This document shows, piece after piece, positions 50,697-60,055 of a stretch of 64,000 bases of DNA. The position numbers and the translations under genes are program-made. This DNA comes from JAWLCA01 sp041687395. GTDB taxonomy: Bacteria > Pseudomonadota > Alphaproteobacteria > Rhodobacterales > Rhodobacteraceae. The notes under the pieces are model-generated. The model saw nothing but the letters and a program-made list of their open reading frames with translations. It was not told the origin of the DNA and did not search any database. The stretch spans positions 1-64,000 of the forward strand of contig JAWLCA010000019.1 in NCBI GenBank assembly GCA_041687395.1, read 5' to 3'. How positions within the stretch are numbered: the stretch's first letter is position 1; the number at the start of each line of letters is the position of its first letter.

Positions 50697-51575
50697 TCAG
50701 GCTGGTCCAGCAAGCCCGCGGGCCGGTGAGCGGTCGCCCTGCGGTTCCACCTCTTCCAAAGGCGGGGTCCGGCCGCCGCCCAGATCCAGCGTCGCCTTGC
50801 GCAACACGTCGATCGCCGAGGCAGCTGACTTCGGCAGGGCTGCGGCAGGAATCGGGTGGCCGAAGCGCACGGCGAACCGTTGCCGATGCTTGTTCAGCGT
50901 TTCATGGAACAGGGTGATGTCGCGCAGCGTCGGGTGGATCGCGTCGAACAGGTAGAAGAGCGACGAGTTGCGGGCCTGCATGTTCACAGGCACCACCGGC
51001 AGGTCGAACCGTCGCGCCAGCATCGCGGCCGAGGCCATCCAGGGGCGCTCATGCAGGTTCAGGCCCACCCTCTTGGCCAGTCGCCCCGACGGAAAGATCA
51101 CGCCCAACCGGCCCTCAGCCACGGCGCGATGGGCGTACTCCATGGTCTCGCGGGTCTTGGAATGGCTGCGCCGATCGGGGCGCCATTCCACCGGCGCGAT
51201 CATCGTCTCCATCTGCGGCAGCACCCGCAGGATGTCGCGATTGGCGAAGAAGAACAGATCAGGCCGCCGCTTGGCGAGCAGGCTGTAAAGCACGATCCCG
51301 TCAGCGATTCCCGTCGGATGGTTCGACACGATCAGCGCGGGTCCATTGGCCGGCAAATGATCCAATCCGCTGGCCGACACGCGCCGCGCGATCCGCGCCG
51401 CCATTTCGTCCATGATGCGGTCCGGCTGCGTTTCGCGAAAGGTTTCGGCCAAGGCAACCGTCTCGGCATAGCCCAGCGTGCCCATCAGCACACGGAGCGC
51501 CAGACGATGATGCGGCCGCCCCGAGAACAGCCACGGAGCGCGTTCTGCGATCAAAGGGTCGATACGATCTCTCAT
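50697..51575 (-). CDS. PlsC-type acyltransferase (1-acylglycerol-phosphate acyltransferase family)
   Basis: This is a 292-aa acyltransferase. The acceptor-binding block reads SNHPTGIADGI (H86 to D92), one residue longer than the textbook NHxxxxD. Then come FFANRDILRVLPQMETMIAP, a V-I-FPSGR block (LGVIFPSGRLAKRV), and LPVVPVNMQARNS. These follow PlsC motifs I to IV. It should transfer acyl chains to a phospholipid or lipid headgroup. The relaxed motif spacing suggests a distinct substrate. There is no N-terminal membrane anchor. Confidence 0.85.
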   Translation of the reverse strand: MRDRIDPLIAERAPWLFSGRPHHRLALRVLMGTLGYAETVALAETFRETQPDRIMDEMAARIARRVSASGLDHLPANGPALIVSNHPTGIADGIVLYSLLAKRRPDLFFFANRDILRVLPQMETMIAPVEWRPDRRSHSKTRETMEYAHRAVAEGRLGVIFPSGRLAKRVGLNLHERPWMASAAMLARRFDLPVVPVNMQARNSSLFYLFDAIHPTLRDITLFHETLNKHRQRFAVRFGHPIPAAALPKSAASAIDVLRKATLDLGGGRTPPLEEVEPQGDRSPARGLAGPA

Positions 51576-51831
51576 GGTGCCAATTGCCCGATTTTCGATG
51601 ACGCTAGCATGACAGCCGCGCGTTTGGCAGCGGGGCTGCCCGCTGACCTGCCCTGATCGGCGGGCTTTGGCCGGCGCTTTCCTGCCACGATCTGTTCATC
51701 TTTGCGGCAAGAACAATCCGAAGTGCGACAATCCTCATCTGCGCGCAACAGGCGTGCGACGCGAGTCTCAGTTCTTTTCCGGGGCGCTCGTCTGCCGGTG
51801 CGGCCAAACCTGGCTGCCTCCGGCCCGCGCC

Positions 51832-52353
51832 TCAACCTCGAAACATCAACAGCGCCGGTTGTCCGTCATAGGTTCCACTGACCGGTGCGCCATACCCAGC
51901 CTTCTGCGCCACCCTGATCGAAGCCTCGTGCGCGGGCTCGATGAAGCAGAAGGTCCGTCCAAATTCGCGACGACCACTGGCCCAGTCATGCATGCGCCCG
52001 ACCGCCTCGGTGGCAAGGCCCTGTCCTTGCATCGCGCGGCACAGCACCCAGCCAGCCTCGGGGAGACCGGTCTGCGGCGGGTCGATGGCACGGCGATAGT
52101 CGGCGAACCCGACCTCTCCCACGAAGTCGCCGGCCCGCGTCTCGACCAGCCAGTAGCCGAAACCCAGTGTCACCCAGTGGCCGACGTAGCGAAGAAAGCG
52201 GCTCCAACTTTCCTCGTGGCTCGAGGGGCGGCCAAGGATGTGGCGCACCACCGCTTCGTCGGCCCACATCGCGGCGCTCGCGTCGAAATCTGACAGCCGG
52301 TGGCCGCGCAACCGCAGGCGCGGTGTTTCCAGAACCGGAATATCGGGGCCCAT
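51832..52353 (-). CDS. GNAT-family N-acetyltransferase (RimJ/RimL-like)
   Basis: This 173-aa GNAT protein reads PVLETPRLRLRGHRLSDFDA at the start, typical of the RimJ/RimL-like branch. It has FGYWLVETRAGDFVGEVGFA and the acetyl-CoA loop region AGWVLCRAMQGQGLATEAVG. AHEASIRVAQKAGYG closes the fold. The ATG at 52353 was chosen because AAGGAG lies 10 nt upstream. A Met eight codons earlier is possible. It may acetylate a protein N-terminus or small amine. The gap 51576-51831 holds nothing recognisable. Confidence 0.88.
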   Translation of the reverse strand: MGPDIPVLETPRLRLRGHRLSDFDASAAMWADEAVVRHILGRPSSHEESWSRFLRYVGHWVTLGFGYWLVETRAGDFVGEVGFADYRRAIDPPQTGLPEAGWVLCRAMQGQGLATEAVGRMHDWASGRREFGRTFCFIEPAHEASIRVAQKAGYGAPVSGTYDGQPALLMFRG

Positions 52354-52511
52354 CGCAACGCGGCTCCTTTGCATGCGCGCCAGATTTATCCTGCCACGCC
52401 AAGCACCCGCAACCCCGGCAGACCCGTGCGCTGGCACGCGCAGGGCCGCGTTGTGCTTTTTGGTATGCACGCAAGATGCACGCCCGATGCATGTTCTGTG
52501 CACGCTCGTTT

Positions 52512-55073
52512 TCAGCCCAGCATCCGCCCGGTCATCTCGGCCAGATCCCGGCTGAGGTTGTCGGCGGCCAGCATCCGCGTCAGTTCCGCACGGATCATCT
52601 GCTGGCGGTCGGCGTCGTAGCGGCCCCAGGTCTCGAACGCCGTCGACATCCGCGCCGCGGTTTGCGGATTGATCGGGTCGAGCCGCAAAAGCCACTCCGC
52701 AACAAGGCGATAGCCCGCGCCGCTGGGATCGTGGAAGCCTGCTGCATTGGCCGACAGCGCCCCGATCACCGACCGGAAGCGGTTGGGGTTCTTCCAGTCG
52801 AAATCCGGATGCTGCGTCAACGCGTCGGCCGTCGCCACCGCGACCTCGGGGGCGGCATGCGACACCTGCATCGCGAACCACTTGTCCATGACCAGTCGAT
52901 CCCCCCTCCACTGACGCTGGAAGGCCGCCAATTCCTCTTGCCCAACCCCTTGATCCAGAAGACAAACCAGCGCGCACATCTGCTCGGTCATGTTGTCGGC
53001 GGCGGCAAACTGCTTCGCGGCCCGGGCGCCACCGTCCAGATGCGACAGCAGACCCAGCGCTGTCAGCCGCAATGCCCGGCACCCGGCCGCACGGGGATCC
53101 GGCGTGTAGGGGCCAGGCACCAGCATCGCCTCGTAAAGGTTTGGCAAATCGCGTGAAAGATGCTGCGCCAGAGCCTTGGCAAGACGTCGACGCGCCGCGT
53201 GGATGCGCAGGGGGTCGGGGGTGACGCCACCATCATGCAGGGATTGCGCCATGTCATCCTCGGACGGCAGGCGCAGGGCCAGCGCGCGGAACGCCGGGTC
53301 GAGCGTCTCGTCCCGTGCCACCTTCTCCAGCGCGCCGAGGTAATCCGGCCCCGGCGTTGCGTTCTCGGTCACCATGCGGGTCAGCACGTCCTTGGCCAGT
53401 TGCCGCCCCGCCTCCCATTTGTTGAACGGGTCGGTGTCGTGCGCCAGCAGGAAGGCTCGGTCCTCGGTCGTCAGTGCACGCTCCAGGATGACCGGCGCCG
53501 AGAATCCCCGTAGGATCGAGGCTTTGGGTCGCGCACTCAGCCCCTTGAATTTGAACGCTTGCTCCTGCTCGGTCAGTTCCAGAACCACGGTCGGCTGCAC
53601 CTCGGTGCCGTCCGGACCCAGCAGCCCGACGGCGACAGGGATCACCAGCGGCGCCTTCTGCGGCTGCCCCGGCGTCGGGGGCGTCTTCTGCCGCAGGGTC
53701 AGCGTGAAGGTGCTGCCATCCCAGTCTTCGGCCACGCCCAGCCTTGGTGTGCCCGCCTGCGAATACCAGCGCTTGAACTGGTCGAGGTCACGCCCCTTGG
53801 CGTCCTCGAAAGCCGTGATCCAGTCCTCGATGGTGCAGGCTTGGCCGTCATGCCGGTCGAAGTAGAGGGTCAGCGCCCTGTAATACGCCTCGTCGCCCAC
53901 CAGCGTCTTCAGCATGCCGATCAGCTCGGCCCCCTTCTCGTAGACGGTGGCGGTGTAGAAGTTGTTGATCTCGATGTAGCTTTCGGGGCGGACGTTGTGG
54001 GCCAGCGGTCCGTTATCCTCTCGAAACTGGCGGGCGCGCAGGGTCAGGACATCCTCGATCCGTTTGACGGCCCGCGACCGCTCGTCGCCCGCGAACTGCT
54101 GGTCGCGATAGACCGTCAGCCCTTCTTTCAGGCACAGTTGGAACCAGTCGCGGCAGGTGATGCGGTTGCCGGTCCAGTTGTGGAAATACTCGTGCGCGAT
54201 GATCCGCTCGATATGCTCGAAATCCGTATCGGTCGCCGTTTCGGGGCTCGCTAGGACGTACTTGGAGTTGAAGATGTTCAGCCCCTTGTTCTCCATCGCG
54301 CCCATGTTGAAATCGTCGACGGCGACGACGTTGAACACATCGAGATCGTATTCGCGCCCGTACACCCGCTCATCCCAGCGCATCGAGCGGATCAGCGCAT
54401 CCATGGCGTAGGCGCATTTGCCTTCGTCCCCCGGTCGCACCCAGATGTTCAGATTGACCGATCGGCCTGAGGCGGTGATGAAACGGTCCGAATGCGCCAC
54501 CAGATCGCCCGCGACCAGCGCGAACAGGTACGACGGCTTCGGCCAGGGATCGTGCCATTCGGCCCAGCCCGGCCCGCTGTCGGTTGGGTTGCCGTTCGAC
54601 AACAGCACCGGCAGATCGCCCTCGATCCGCACACGGAACGTCGCCATCACGTCAGGGCGGTCGGGGTAGAAGGTGATCTTGCGAAATCCTTCCGCCTCGC
54701 ACTGTGTGCAGTACATGCTATGGGACATGTAAAGCCCCTCGAGCGCGGTATTCGACGACGGGTCGATCTCCACCTCGGATTCGAACACGAAAGCGTCGTC
54801 AGGAAGATCGGCCCCCGTCAGCGTCAGTCCAGCTGCGTCGGGGGTAGCGGTGATGGGCCGTCCATTCACCTTGGCCGCGATCAGCGTCAGCCCCTCGCCA
54901 TCCAGCCGCAACGCATGCGCCGGGCGGCGGGTGGGGTTAGGCCGGAACCCGATGCGCGAGATCACACGGGTCGCCGTGGGGTGCAGGCGAAAGGTCAGGT
55001 CCACCCCGGTCACCACATGGCTGGGCGGCTGGTAATCGGACAGGAACACGGTCTGTGGCTGGGCGTTTCGCAC
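52512..55073 (-). CDS. pepN: Aminopeptidase N (M1 family)
   Basis: This 853-aa zinc aminopeptidase has GAMEN (258-262), the zinc motif HEYFH (294-298) with the third ligand Glu317 (KEGLT), and a C-terminal helical domain. Length and layout match proteobacterial PepN. It trims N-terminal residues from cytoplasmic peptides. The start has AAGGAGTGATAC upstream of the ATG. Confidence 0.97.
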   Translation of the reverse strand: MRNAQPQTVFLSDYQPPSHVVTGVDLTFRLHPTATRVISRIGFRPNPTRRPAHALRLDGEGLTLIAAKVNGRPITATPDAAGLTLTGADLPDDAFVFESEVEIDPSSNTALEGLYMSHSMYCTQCEAEGFRKITFYPDRPDVMATFRVRIEGDLPVLLSNGNPTDSGPGWAEWHDPWPKPSYLFALVAGDLVAHSDRFITASGRSVNLNIWVRPGDEGKCAYAMDALIRSMRWDERVYGREYDLDVFNVVAVDDFNMGAMENKGLNIFNSKYVLASPETATDTDFEHIERIIAHEYFHNWTGNRITCRDWFQLCLKEGLTVYRDQQFAGDERSRAVKRIEDVLTLRARQFREDNGPLAHNVRPESYIEINNFYTATVYEKGAELIGMLKTLVGDEAYYRALTLYFDRHDGQACTIEDWITAFEDAKGRDLDQFKRWYSQAGTPRLGVAEDWDGSTFTLTLRQKTPPTPGQPQKAPLVIPVAVGLLGPDGTEVQPTVVLELTEQEQAFKFKGLSARPKASILRGFSAPVILERALTTEDRAFLLAHDTDPFNKWEAGRQLAKDVLTRMVTENATPGPDYLGALEKVARDETLDPAFRALALRLPSEDDMAQSLHDGGVTPDPLRIHAARRRLAKALAQHLSRDLPNLYEAMLVPGPYTPDPRAAGCRALRLTALGLLSHLDGGARAAKQFAAADNMTEQMCALVCLLDQGVGQEELAAFQRQWRGDRLVMDKWFAMQVSHAAPEVAVATADALTQHPDFDWKNPNRFRSVIGALSANAAGFHDPSGAGYRLVAEWLLRLDPINPQTAARMSTAFETWGRYDADRQQMIRAELTRMLAADNLSRDLAEMTGRMLG

Positions 55074-55236
55074 GTATCACTCCTTTGCCGGCGCGGTCAG
55101 GTCCGCACGGCCGTGTTGGAGTGTATGGGCTGAACCGCCGGTTGCAAGACACCGCGCCGTGTTGACGGCGCAGGCTTGGAACAAGCGCGGCTGCCATGGG
55201 TTGTTTTCTTGTTGGCAACGACAGAAAGGAGTGCTC

Positions 55237-55488
55237 ATGTCTTCGCCGAACACCGATCTGCACAAGCAAAAGCGCCGTCACAGCGCGCCCCTGATCGGCA
55301 TGGTGGTCGCGACCGCAGTTGTCGTGGTTGTAGCGATCGTGTTACTGTTCTCGGGCGCCGAGGAGGCGACGCCGCCAGAGGGCGCAGAGGAGCAGATCGA
55401 CGGCCGCACCGGCCAGCCGTCCGAAGCGGATGACACCGCGGTTCCCGCCGACGCGCCGAACGCGGAAGAGCCAGCCCCGGCAGACTGA
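55237..55488 (+). CDS. Small single-span membrane protein
   Basis: This 83-aa protein starts MSSPNTDLHKQKRRHSAPLI after AAGGAG. One membrane span (MVVATAVVVVVAIVLLF) is followed by an acidic, proline-rich extracytoplasmic tail rich in Glu, Ala and Asp. It is divergent from pepN and 54 nt upstream of the photolyase. The type is common in Rhodobacteraceae. Function unknown. Confidence 0.78.
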   Translation: MSSPNTDLHKQKRRHSAPLIGMVVATAVVVVVAIVLLFSGAEEATPPEGAEEQIDGRTGQPSEADDTAVPADAPNAEEPAPAD

Positions 55489-55542
55489 CGGTCGCAGCGA
55501 ACGCGCGTTGATGGGGCCTGCGGACGCGATATATCCCTGCGC

Positions 55543-57072
55543 ATGGCGGGTTCGATTCTCTGGTTCAAGCGTGATCTGCGGGTGGTCGATCACCCGGCGC
55601 TTGTGCTTGCGGCCGCCCAAGGACCGGTATTGCCACTGTTCATCGTGGAGCCGGAACTTTGGTCCCAGCCCGATGCCTCAGCCCGGCAATGGTCCTTCGT
55701 CGCCGAGTCGCTTGAAGATCTGCGCGTCGACCTTGGGCTGCTGGGCCAGCCGCTTGTCGTCCGCGTGGGCGATGCGGTTGATGTTCTGGGCCGCCTGTGC
55801 CGGTCGCACGGCATCAACCGCCTGATGAGCCATCAGGAAACCGGGAACCTGTGGACCTATGCACGCGACCGACGCGTCGCTGGTTGGGCGCGGGACGCCG
55901 GGGTGGAGTGGGTCGAACTGACCCACTCAAGCGTGACGCGGCGGCTGGTCAGCCGGGACGGCTGGGCAGAGCTTCGGGATCGCAGGATCGCCGCGCCGAT
56001 GGCAGACTCTCCGCCTGCTTTGCAGCGCCTGGACGTGGAGCCGGGCGTCATCCCGTCCGCGCGCGCGCTGCAGCTGGCGGGCGACCGCTGCCCGCATCGG
56101 CAGGTCGGCGGACGGGCGCAGGGGCTGGCGCTTCTGGACGGGTTCCTGACCCGGCGTGGGCAAGGCTATCGCGCGGCGATGTCGTCTCCACTCTCGGGCG
56201 AACGGGCCTGCTCGCGCCTTTCGCCGCATCTGGCCTGGGGCACGCTCTCGGGGCGTGAGGTGGCGCAGGCCGCGGCGGCGCGGCGCGATGCGGCACGCGG
56301 GCAGCGGGAGTGGTCGGGCAGCCTACGCAGTTTCGAGGCGCGGCTGGCCTGGCGTGACCACTTCATGCAGAAGCTGGAGGATCAACCGTCGATCGAGACG
56401 CGCTGCCTGCACCCGGCTTACGAGGGGCTGCGCCCGCGCGAGGCGGATGCGGCGCGGCTGGCGGCCTGGGGTGCGGGGGAAACCGGCGTTCCGTTCGTCG
56501 ATGCCTGCATGCGGTATCTGAACGCCACGGGCTGGCTGAACTTCCGGATGCGGGCGATGCTGGTCTCGTTCGCCTCCTATCACCTGTGGCTCGATTGGCG
56601 CGCGACGGGCCCGCTTCTGGCGCGGGCGTTCACCGATTACGAGCCCGGCATTCATTGGCCGCAGATACAGATGCAGTCGGGCACGACGGGGATGAACACG
56701 GTGCGGATCTACAATCCGGTGAAACAGGGGTGGGATCAGGACCCGGCTGGCGCGTTCACCCGGCGGTGGGTGCCGGAACTGGCCGACTTGCCTGACCACT
56801 ATCTGCAGGAGCCGTGGAGATGGACCGAGGCGCGGCGCGTTCTGGGTGGCCGCTACCCCGAGCCGCTGGTCGATCTGGCGGCCGCCGCGCGGGCTGCGCG
56901 CGAGGCGGTGTGGGGCGTGCGGACGGGGGCGGCGTTTCGCGCCGAGGCCGAGCGGATCGCGGAGAAACATGCCAGCCGGAAGGATCGGGCGGGGCGGTTC
57001 GTGAATGATCGCGCCCCGGTCAAGCGCCGGGCCAAGCCGGTCGCGCCTGGGCAGTTGGGGTTCGATTTCTGA
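55543..57072 (+). CDS. Cryptochrome/photolyase family protein
   Basis: This 509-aa flavoprotein has an N-terminal Rossmann antenna domain (SILWFKRDLRVVDHPALVLA). The C-terminal FAD-binding helical domain has GERACSRLSPHLAWGTLSGR, RCLHPAYEGLR, GVPFVDACMRYLNATGWLNF, WRATGPLLARAFTDYEPGIH and NTVRIYNPVKQGWDQDPAGA. These are the FAD-pocket motifs of the family. It likely repairs UV pyrimidine dimers or acts as a light sensor. Which one cannot be told, since the key Trp/Asn contacts need an alignment. Its stop overlaps the DUF2256 start. Confidence 0.92.
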   Translation: MAGSILWFKRDLRVVDHPALVLAAAQGPVLPLFIVEPELWSQPDASARQWSFVAESLEDLRVDLGLLGQPLVVRVGDAVDVLGRLCRSHGINRLMSHQETGNLWTYARDRRVAGWARDAGVEWVELTHSSVTRRLVSRDGWAELRDRRIAAPMADSPPALQRLDVEPGVIPSARALQLAGDRCPHRQVGGRAQGLALLDGFLTRRGQGYRAAMSSPLSGERACSRLSPHLAWGTLSGREVAQAAAARRDAARGQREWSGSLRSFEARLAWRDHFMQKLEDQPSIETRCLHPAYEGLRPREADAARLAAWGAGETGVPFVDACMRYLNATGWLNFRMRAMLVSFASYHLWLDWRATGPLLARAFTDYEPGIHWPQIQMQSGTTGMNTVRIYNPVKQGWDQDPAGAFTRRWVPELADLPDHYLQEPWRWTEARRVLGGRYPEPLVDLAAAARAAREAVWGVRTGAAFRAEAERIAEKHASRKDRAGRFVNDRAPVKRRAKPVAPGQLGFDF

Positions 57073-57254
57073 TGCCGCGGGGGGTGAAGAAGGCGGACCT
57101 GCCGGAGAAGGTCTGCGCGGCCTGCGGGCGGCCGTTTTCGTGGCGGAAGAAATGGGAGCGGGACTGGGAGCGGGTGCGGTATTGTTCGGATCGGTGCCGG
57201 GCCAAGCGCAAGGAATTCACACGCGAGATGATCAACAAATTGGCACCTCACTGA
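57072..57254 (+). CDS. DUF2256 small zinc-binding protein
   Basis: This 60-aa protein has VCAACGRPFSWRKKWERDWE followed by RYCSDRCRAKR, four Cys in two CxxC-like pairs that should bind zinc. DUF2256 genes are known to sit next to photolyase/cryptochrome genes. Here the ATG overlaps the photolyase stop as TGATG, so translation is coupled. The role in DNA repair is inferred from this link. Confidence 0.92.
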   Translation: MPRGVKKADLPEKVCAACGRPFSWRKKWERDWERVRYCSDRCRAKRKEFTREMINKLAPH

Positions 57255-57408
57255 TTTCGCTTTTTTCATCGGGCGCAGTGGTCGCTGTGGCGGAGACTTC
57301 TGAGATGTTCGATGCTGGGGGACGGGTTAAGCGGGGCTTTACTCTCTTCGCGTCGTCTTGACCTGCGCGTCCGGCCGTGGTGACAGGGGCGGCAACAGGG
57401 GGCTGACG

Positions 57409-57987
57409 ATGATCAGGGCGCTATACGACTGGACGATGGCGCAGGCCCGCAGCCCCTATGCGCTGTGGATTCTCGCCGCGGTCGCCTTCATCGAAAGCTC
57501 CATCTTCCCGATCCCGCCGGACGTTCTGATGATCCCGATGATCATCGCCCGCCCCACCCGCGCCTTCCTGATCGCCGGGGTGGCGCTGGTCTCGTCGGTC
57601 GCGGGGGGGCTCGCCGGCTACGCCATCGGCATGTTCGCGTTCGAACAGATCGGCCAGCCGATCCTGATGTCCCTGGGCAAGGTCGAGGCGATGACCGCCT
57701 TCAATGTCCGGTTCAACGACTTCGGCTTCTGGCCCGTGCTCATCGCCGGGGTGACACCGTTTCCCTACAAGGTCATCACCATCATGTCGGGCTGGACCGG
57801 TCTGCCGCTGGGCACCTTCATCGTCGCCTCGATCGTGGCGCGCGGGCTCAGGTTCTTCGCCGTCGCCTGGCTGCTTTGGAAGTTCGGCGCACCGATCCGT
57901 GATTTCATCGAGCGGCGCCTGGGCTTGATGTTTACGTTGTTCGTCGCTTTGTTGCTGGGCGGTTTTATTGCGGTGCGGGTGCTGTGA
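57409..57987 (+). CDS. DedA-family membrane protein (YqaA-like)
   Basis: This 192-aa inner-membrane protein has about four or five hydrophobic segments and the family landmarks FIESSIFPIPPDVLMIPMI (reentrant E-x-x-x-x-P-x-P motif) and TPFPYKVITIMSGWTGLPLG. DedA proteins handle membrane lipids or ions and often affect envelope stress tolerance. The ATG follows a weak CAGGGG site. It overlaps dsbB by 4 nt. Confidence 0.92.
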   Translation: MIRALYDWTMAQARSPYALWILAAVAFIESSIFPIPPDVLMIPMIIARPTRAFLIAGVALVSSVAGGLAGYAIGMFAFEQIGQPILMSLGKVEAMTAFNVRFNDFGFWPVLIAGVTPFPYKVITIMSGWTGLPLGTFIVASIVARGLRFFAVAWLLWKFGAPIRDFIERRLGLMFTLFVALLLGGFIAVRVL

Positions 57988-58451
57988 CAAGAAACCGGCT
58001 CATCCTTCTGGCCGCCGGCGCTTCCGCCGCCCTGCTGCTGGGCGCGCTCGCGTTCCAGTATCTGGGCGGCTTGCCACCCTGCGCCATGTGTATCTGGCAG
58101 CGCTGGCCGCATCTGGCGGCCATGGTGTTAGGTGGCGTGGCGCTGGCGGTGCCCGGTGCCCCGGTGCCCCTGCTGGGCGCGGCTGCCGCCGCCACGACCG
58201 GCGGCATCGGCGTCTACCACACGGGGGTGGAGCGCGGCTGGTGGCCGGGACCGGACACCTGCACCTCGGGCCCGATCGCCGACGTCTCGCCGCAGGACCT
58301 GCTGGCGCAGATCATGGCCGCGCCGGTGGTGCGCTGCGATGAGGTGCCGTGGGACTTCCTGACGCTGTCGATGGCATCGTGGAATGCGATCCTGTCCTTC
58401 GGGCTGGCAGGGGTCTGGCTGCTGGCCGCGACGCGGACACGTCGCCGATAG
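57984..58451 (+). CDS. dsbB: Disulfide bond formation protein B
   Basis: This 155-aa quinone-linked membrane oxidase has four hydrophobic segments. The active-site pairs are C33/C36 (LPPCAMCIWQRWPH) and C93/C118 (DTCTSG and VVRCDEVPWDF). It reoxidises DsbA in the periplasm. The start is GTG at 57984, overlapping the DedA stop by 4 nt (GTGA). No dsbA lies nearby. Confidence 0.93.
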   Translation: MTRNRLILLAAGASAALLLGALAFQYLGGLPPCAMCIWQRWPHLAAMVLGGVALAVPGAPVPLLGAAAAATTGGIGVYHTGVERGWWPGPDTCTSGPIADVSPQDLLAQIMAAPVVRCDEVPWDFLTLSMASWNAILSFGLAGVWLLAATRTRRR

Positions 58452-58523
58452 GGCGCGCGCGCCAGCCCTTGACCCGCCGCGCCGATGTGCGAGCCTCGGG
58501 TTTCGCAAAGGAGAGGAACCGCC

Positions 58524-59450
58524 ATGTCCCGCACCTGCCTGTTGATCGGCGCGCCCATCGACGCGGGCCAGCGCTATCCCGGTTGCCTGATGGGCCCCGC
58601 GGCCTATCGCACCGCCGGCATCGCCCGCGCCATCAGCGCGCTGGGACACAGCGTAGAGGATTTGGGCGACGTGACCCTGCCGGAGATGGCCGAGGCCAGA
58701 TGTCCCAACCCCGCCGTCCATTCCCTGCCAGAGGTGCTGGGCTGGACGGCCGTCCTGCGGCAGGCCGGGGCGGCGGCAATGATGCGCGGACTGCCGATCT
58801 TCATGGGGGGCGACCATTCGCTCTCGCTCGGGTCGGTCGCGGGCGTGGCGGAACATGCCCACGGGGCGGGGCAGCCGCTGTTCGTGCTGTGGCTCGATGC
58901 CCATTCGGATTTCCACACGCCCATGACCACCCAATCGGGCAACCTGCACGGCACGCCGGTTGCCTACATGGCCGGCATGCCGGGCTTCGACGCCTTTCCA
59001 CCGTTTCCGGCCCCCGTCCCGGCCGAAAACATCTGCCTGTTCGGGATCCGCTCGGTCGATGCGGCGGAACATGCCGCGCTTCTGGCCCATGACATCGCGA
59101 TGAACGACATGCGGGTGCTGGATGAACAGGGCGTGGTGGCGCCGCTGCGCGCCTTTCTTGACCGGGTGGCGGCGGCCAATGGTTTGTTGCACGTGAGCCT
59201 TGACGTCGATTTCCTCGATCCCGCCATCGCGCCGGCCGTCGGCACCACAGTCCCCGGCGGCACGACATTCCGCGAGGCGCATCTGGTGATGGAACTATTA
59301 CATGAAAGCGGCCTCGTCACCTCGCTCGATCTGGTGGAACTCAACCCCTTCCTGGATGAACGCGGCCGCACGGCGCGGCTGATGGTCGATCTCGTGGCCA
59401 GTCTGATGGGCCGTAAGGTCTTTGACCGGCCGACACGCATTTTCGTCTGA
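58524..59450 (+). CDS. rocF: Arginase (ureohydrolase family)
   Basis: This 308-aa ureohydrolase has the manganese motifs GGDHSLSLGS, LWLDAHSDFHTP and LDVDFLDP, all intact. The substrate loop and GAPIDAGQRYPGCLMGPAAY start match arginases more than agmatinases. It hydrolyses arginine to ornithine and urea. The ATG follows GGAGAGG. No urease or ornithine enzymes are in the window. Confidence 0.93.
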   Translation: MSRTCLLIGAPIDAGQRYPGCLMGPAAYRTAGIARAISALGHSVEDLGDVTLPEMAEARCPNPAVHSLPEVLGWTAVLRQAGAAAMMRGLPIFMGGDHSLSLGSVAGVAEHAHGAGQPLFVLWLDAHSDFHTPMTTQSGNLHGTPVAYMAGMPGFDAFPPFPAPVPAENICLFGIRSVDAAEHAALLAHDIAMNDMRVLDEQGVVAPLRAFLDRVAAANGLLHVSLDVDFLDPAIAPAVGTTVPGGTTFREAHLVMELLHESGLVTSLDLVELNPFLDERGRTARLMVDLVASLMGRKVFDRPTRIFV

Positions 59451-59592
59451 CGGCGCGGGCGGCGCAGGTCGGGCGGACCGACAGGGGGAATGTTGCCGGT
59501 GTTGCGGAAAGCCGGGGTGCAGCGAGCGCCAATGCCATACGGATGCTAGCGCAATGCTGGCAGGTTGCTGGCACCCCGCCACCCGGGTGTTT

Positions 59593-59862
59593 TCAGTGCA
59601 GCCGGAACTCGCCCACCACGTTCCGCCACTCGGTTGGGCTGATCATCTTTCTGTGGCTGAAACGAACGGAGTGCAGTGGCCCTTCGATCTTTTCCTGCCA
59701 GAACTCGATGAATTTGAACAGGCGCGGGTAATCCGGGGCGAGATCGTATTCCTGCCAGACGAAGCTGTTGAGAACATTGCGATAATCGGGCAGGCGATAG
59801 TAAAGCTCCGCCGTCGTCAGCCCATACCCCTTGAGCATCAACTCCGTTTCCGTTCTGTCCAT
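59593..59862 (-). CDS. usg: Usg family protein
   Basis: This 89-aa protein starts MDRTETELMLKGYGLTTAEL and contains YYRLPDYRNVLNSFVWQEYD and APDYPRLFKFIEFWQEKIEG, the nearly invariant pattern of the alphaproteobacterial Usg protein, first seen beside tryptophan genes. Its function is unknown. The ATG with GAGG upstream is preferred over a Met nine codons earlier. trp genes are not in the window. Confidence 0.9.
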   Translation of the reverse strand: MDRTETELMLKGYGLTTAELYYRLPDYRNVLNSFVWQEYDLAPDYPRLFKFIEFWQEKIEGPLHSVRFSHRKMISPTEWRNVVGEFRLH

Positions 59863-60055
59863 GGCGCACCTCATGCCGATTGATGACAAAAGTATGATGC
59901 CATGCTCGCGTTAGTTTTCAATGAAAACAAGATGTTAGCACTCACCTGACGCGGCTGCCACAGGGGCGGGGCTGCCGCCATTGCACCCCATATCCGGTAT
60001 GGTCTATAAGGTGGCCAACAAGATCCAGCGTTTCCCCTGACAAGGTAGCAAAAGC

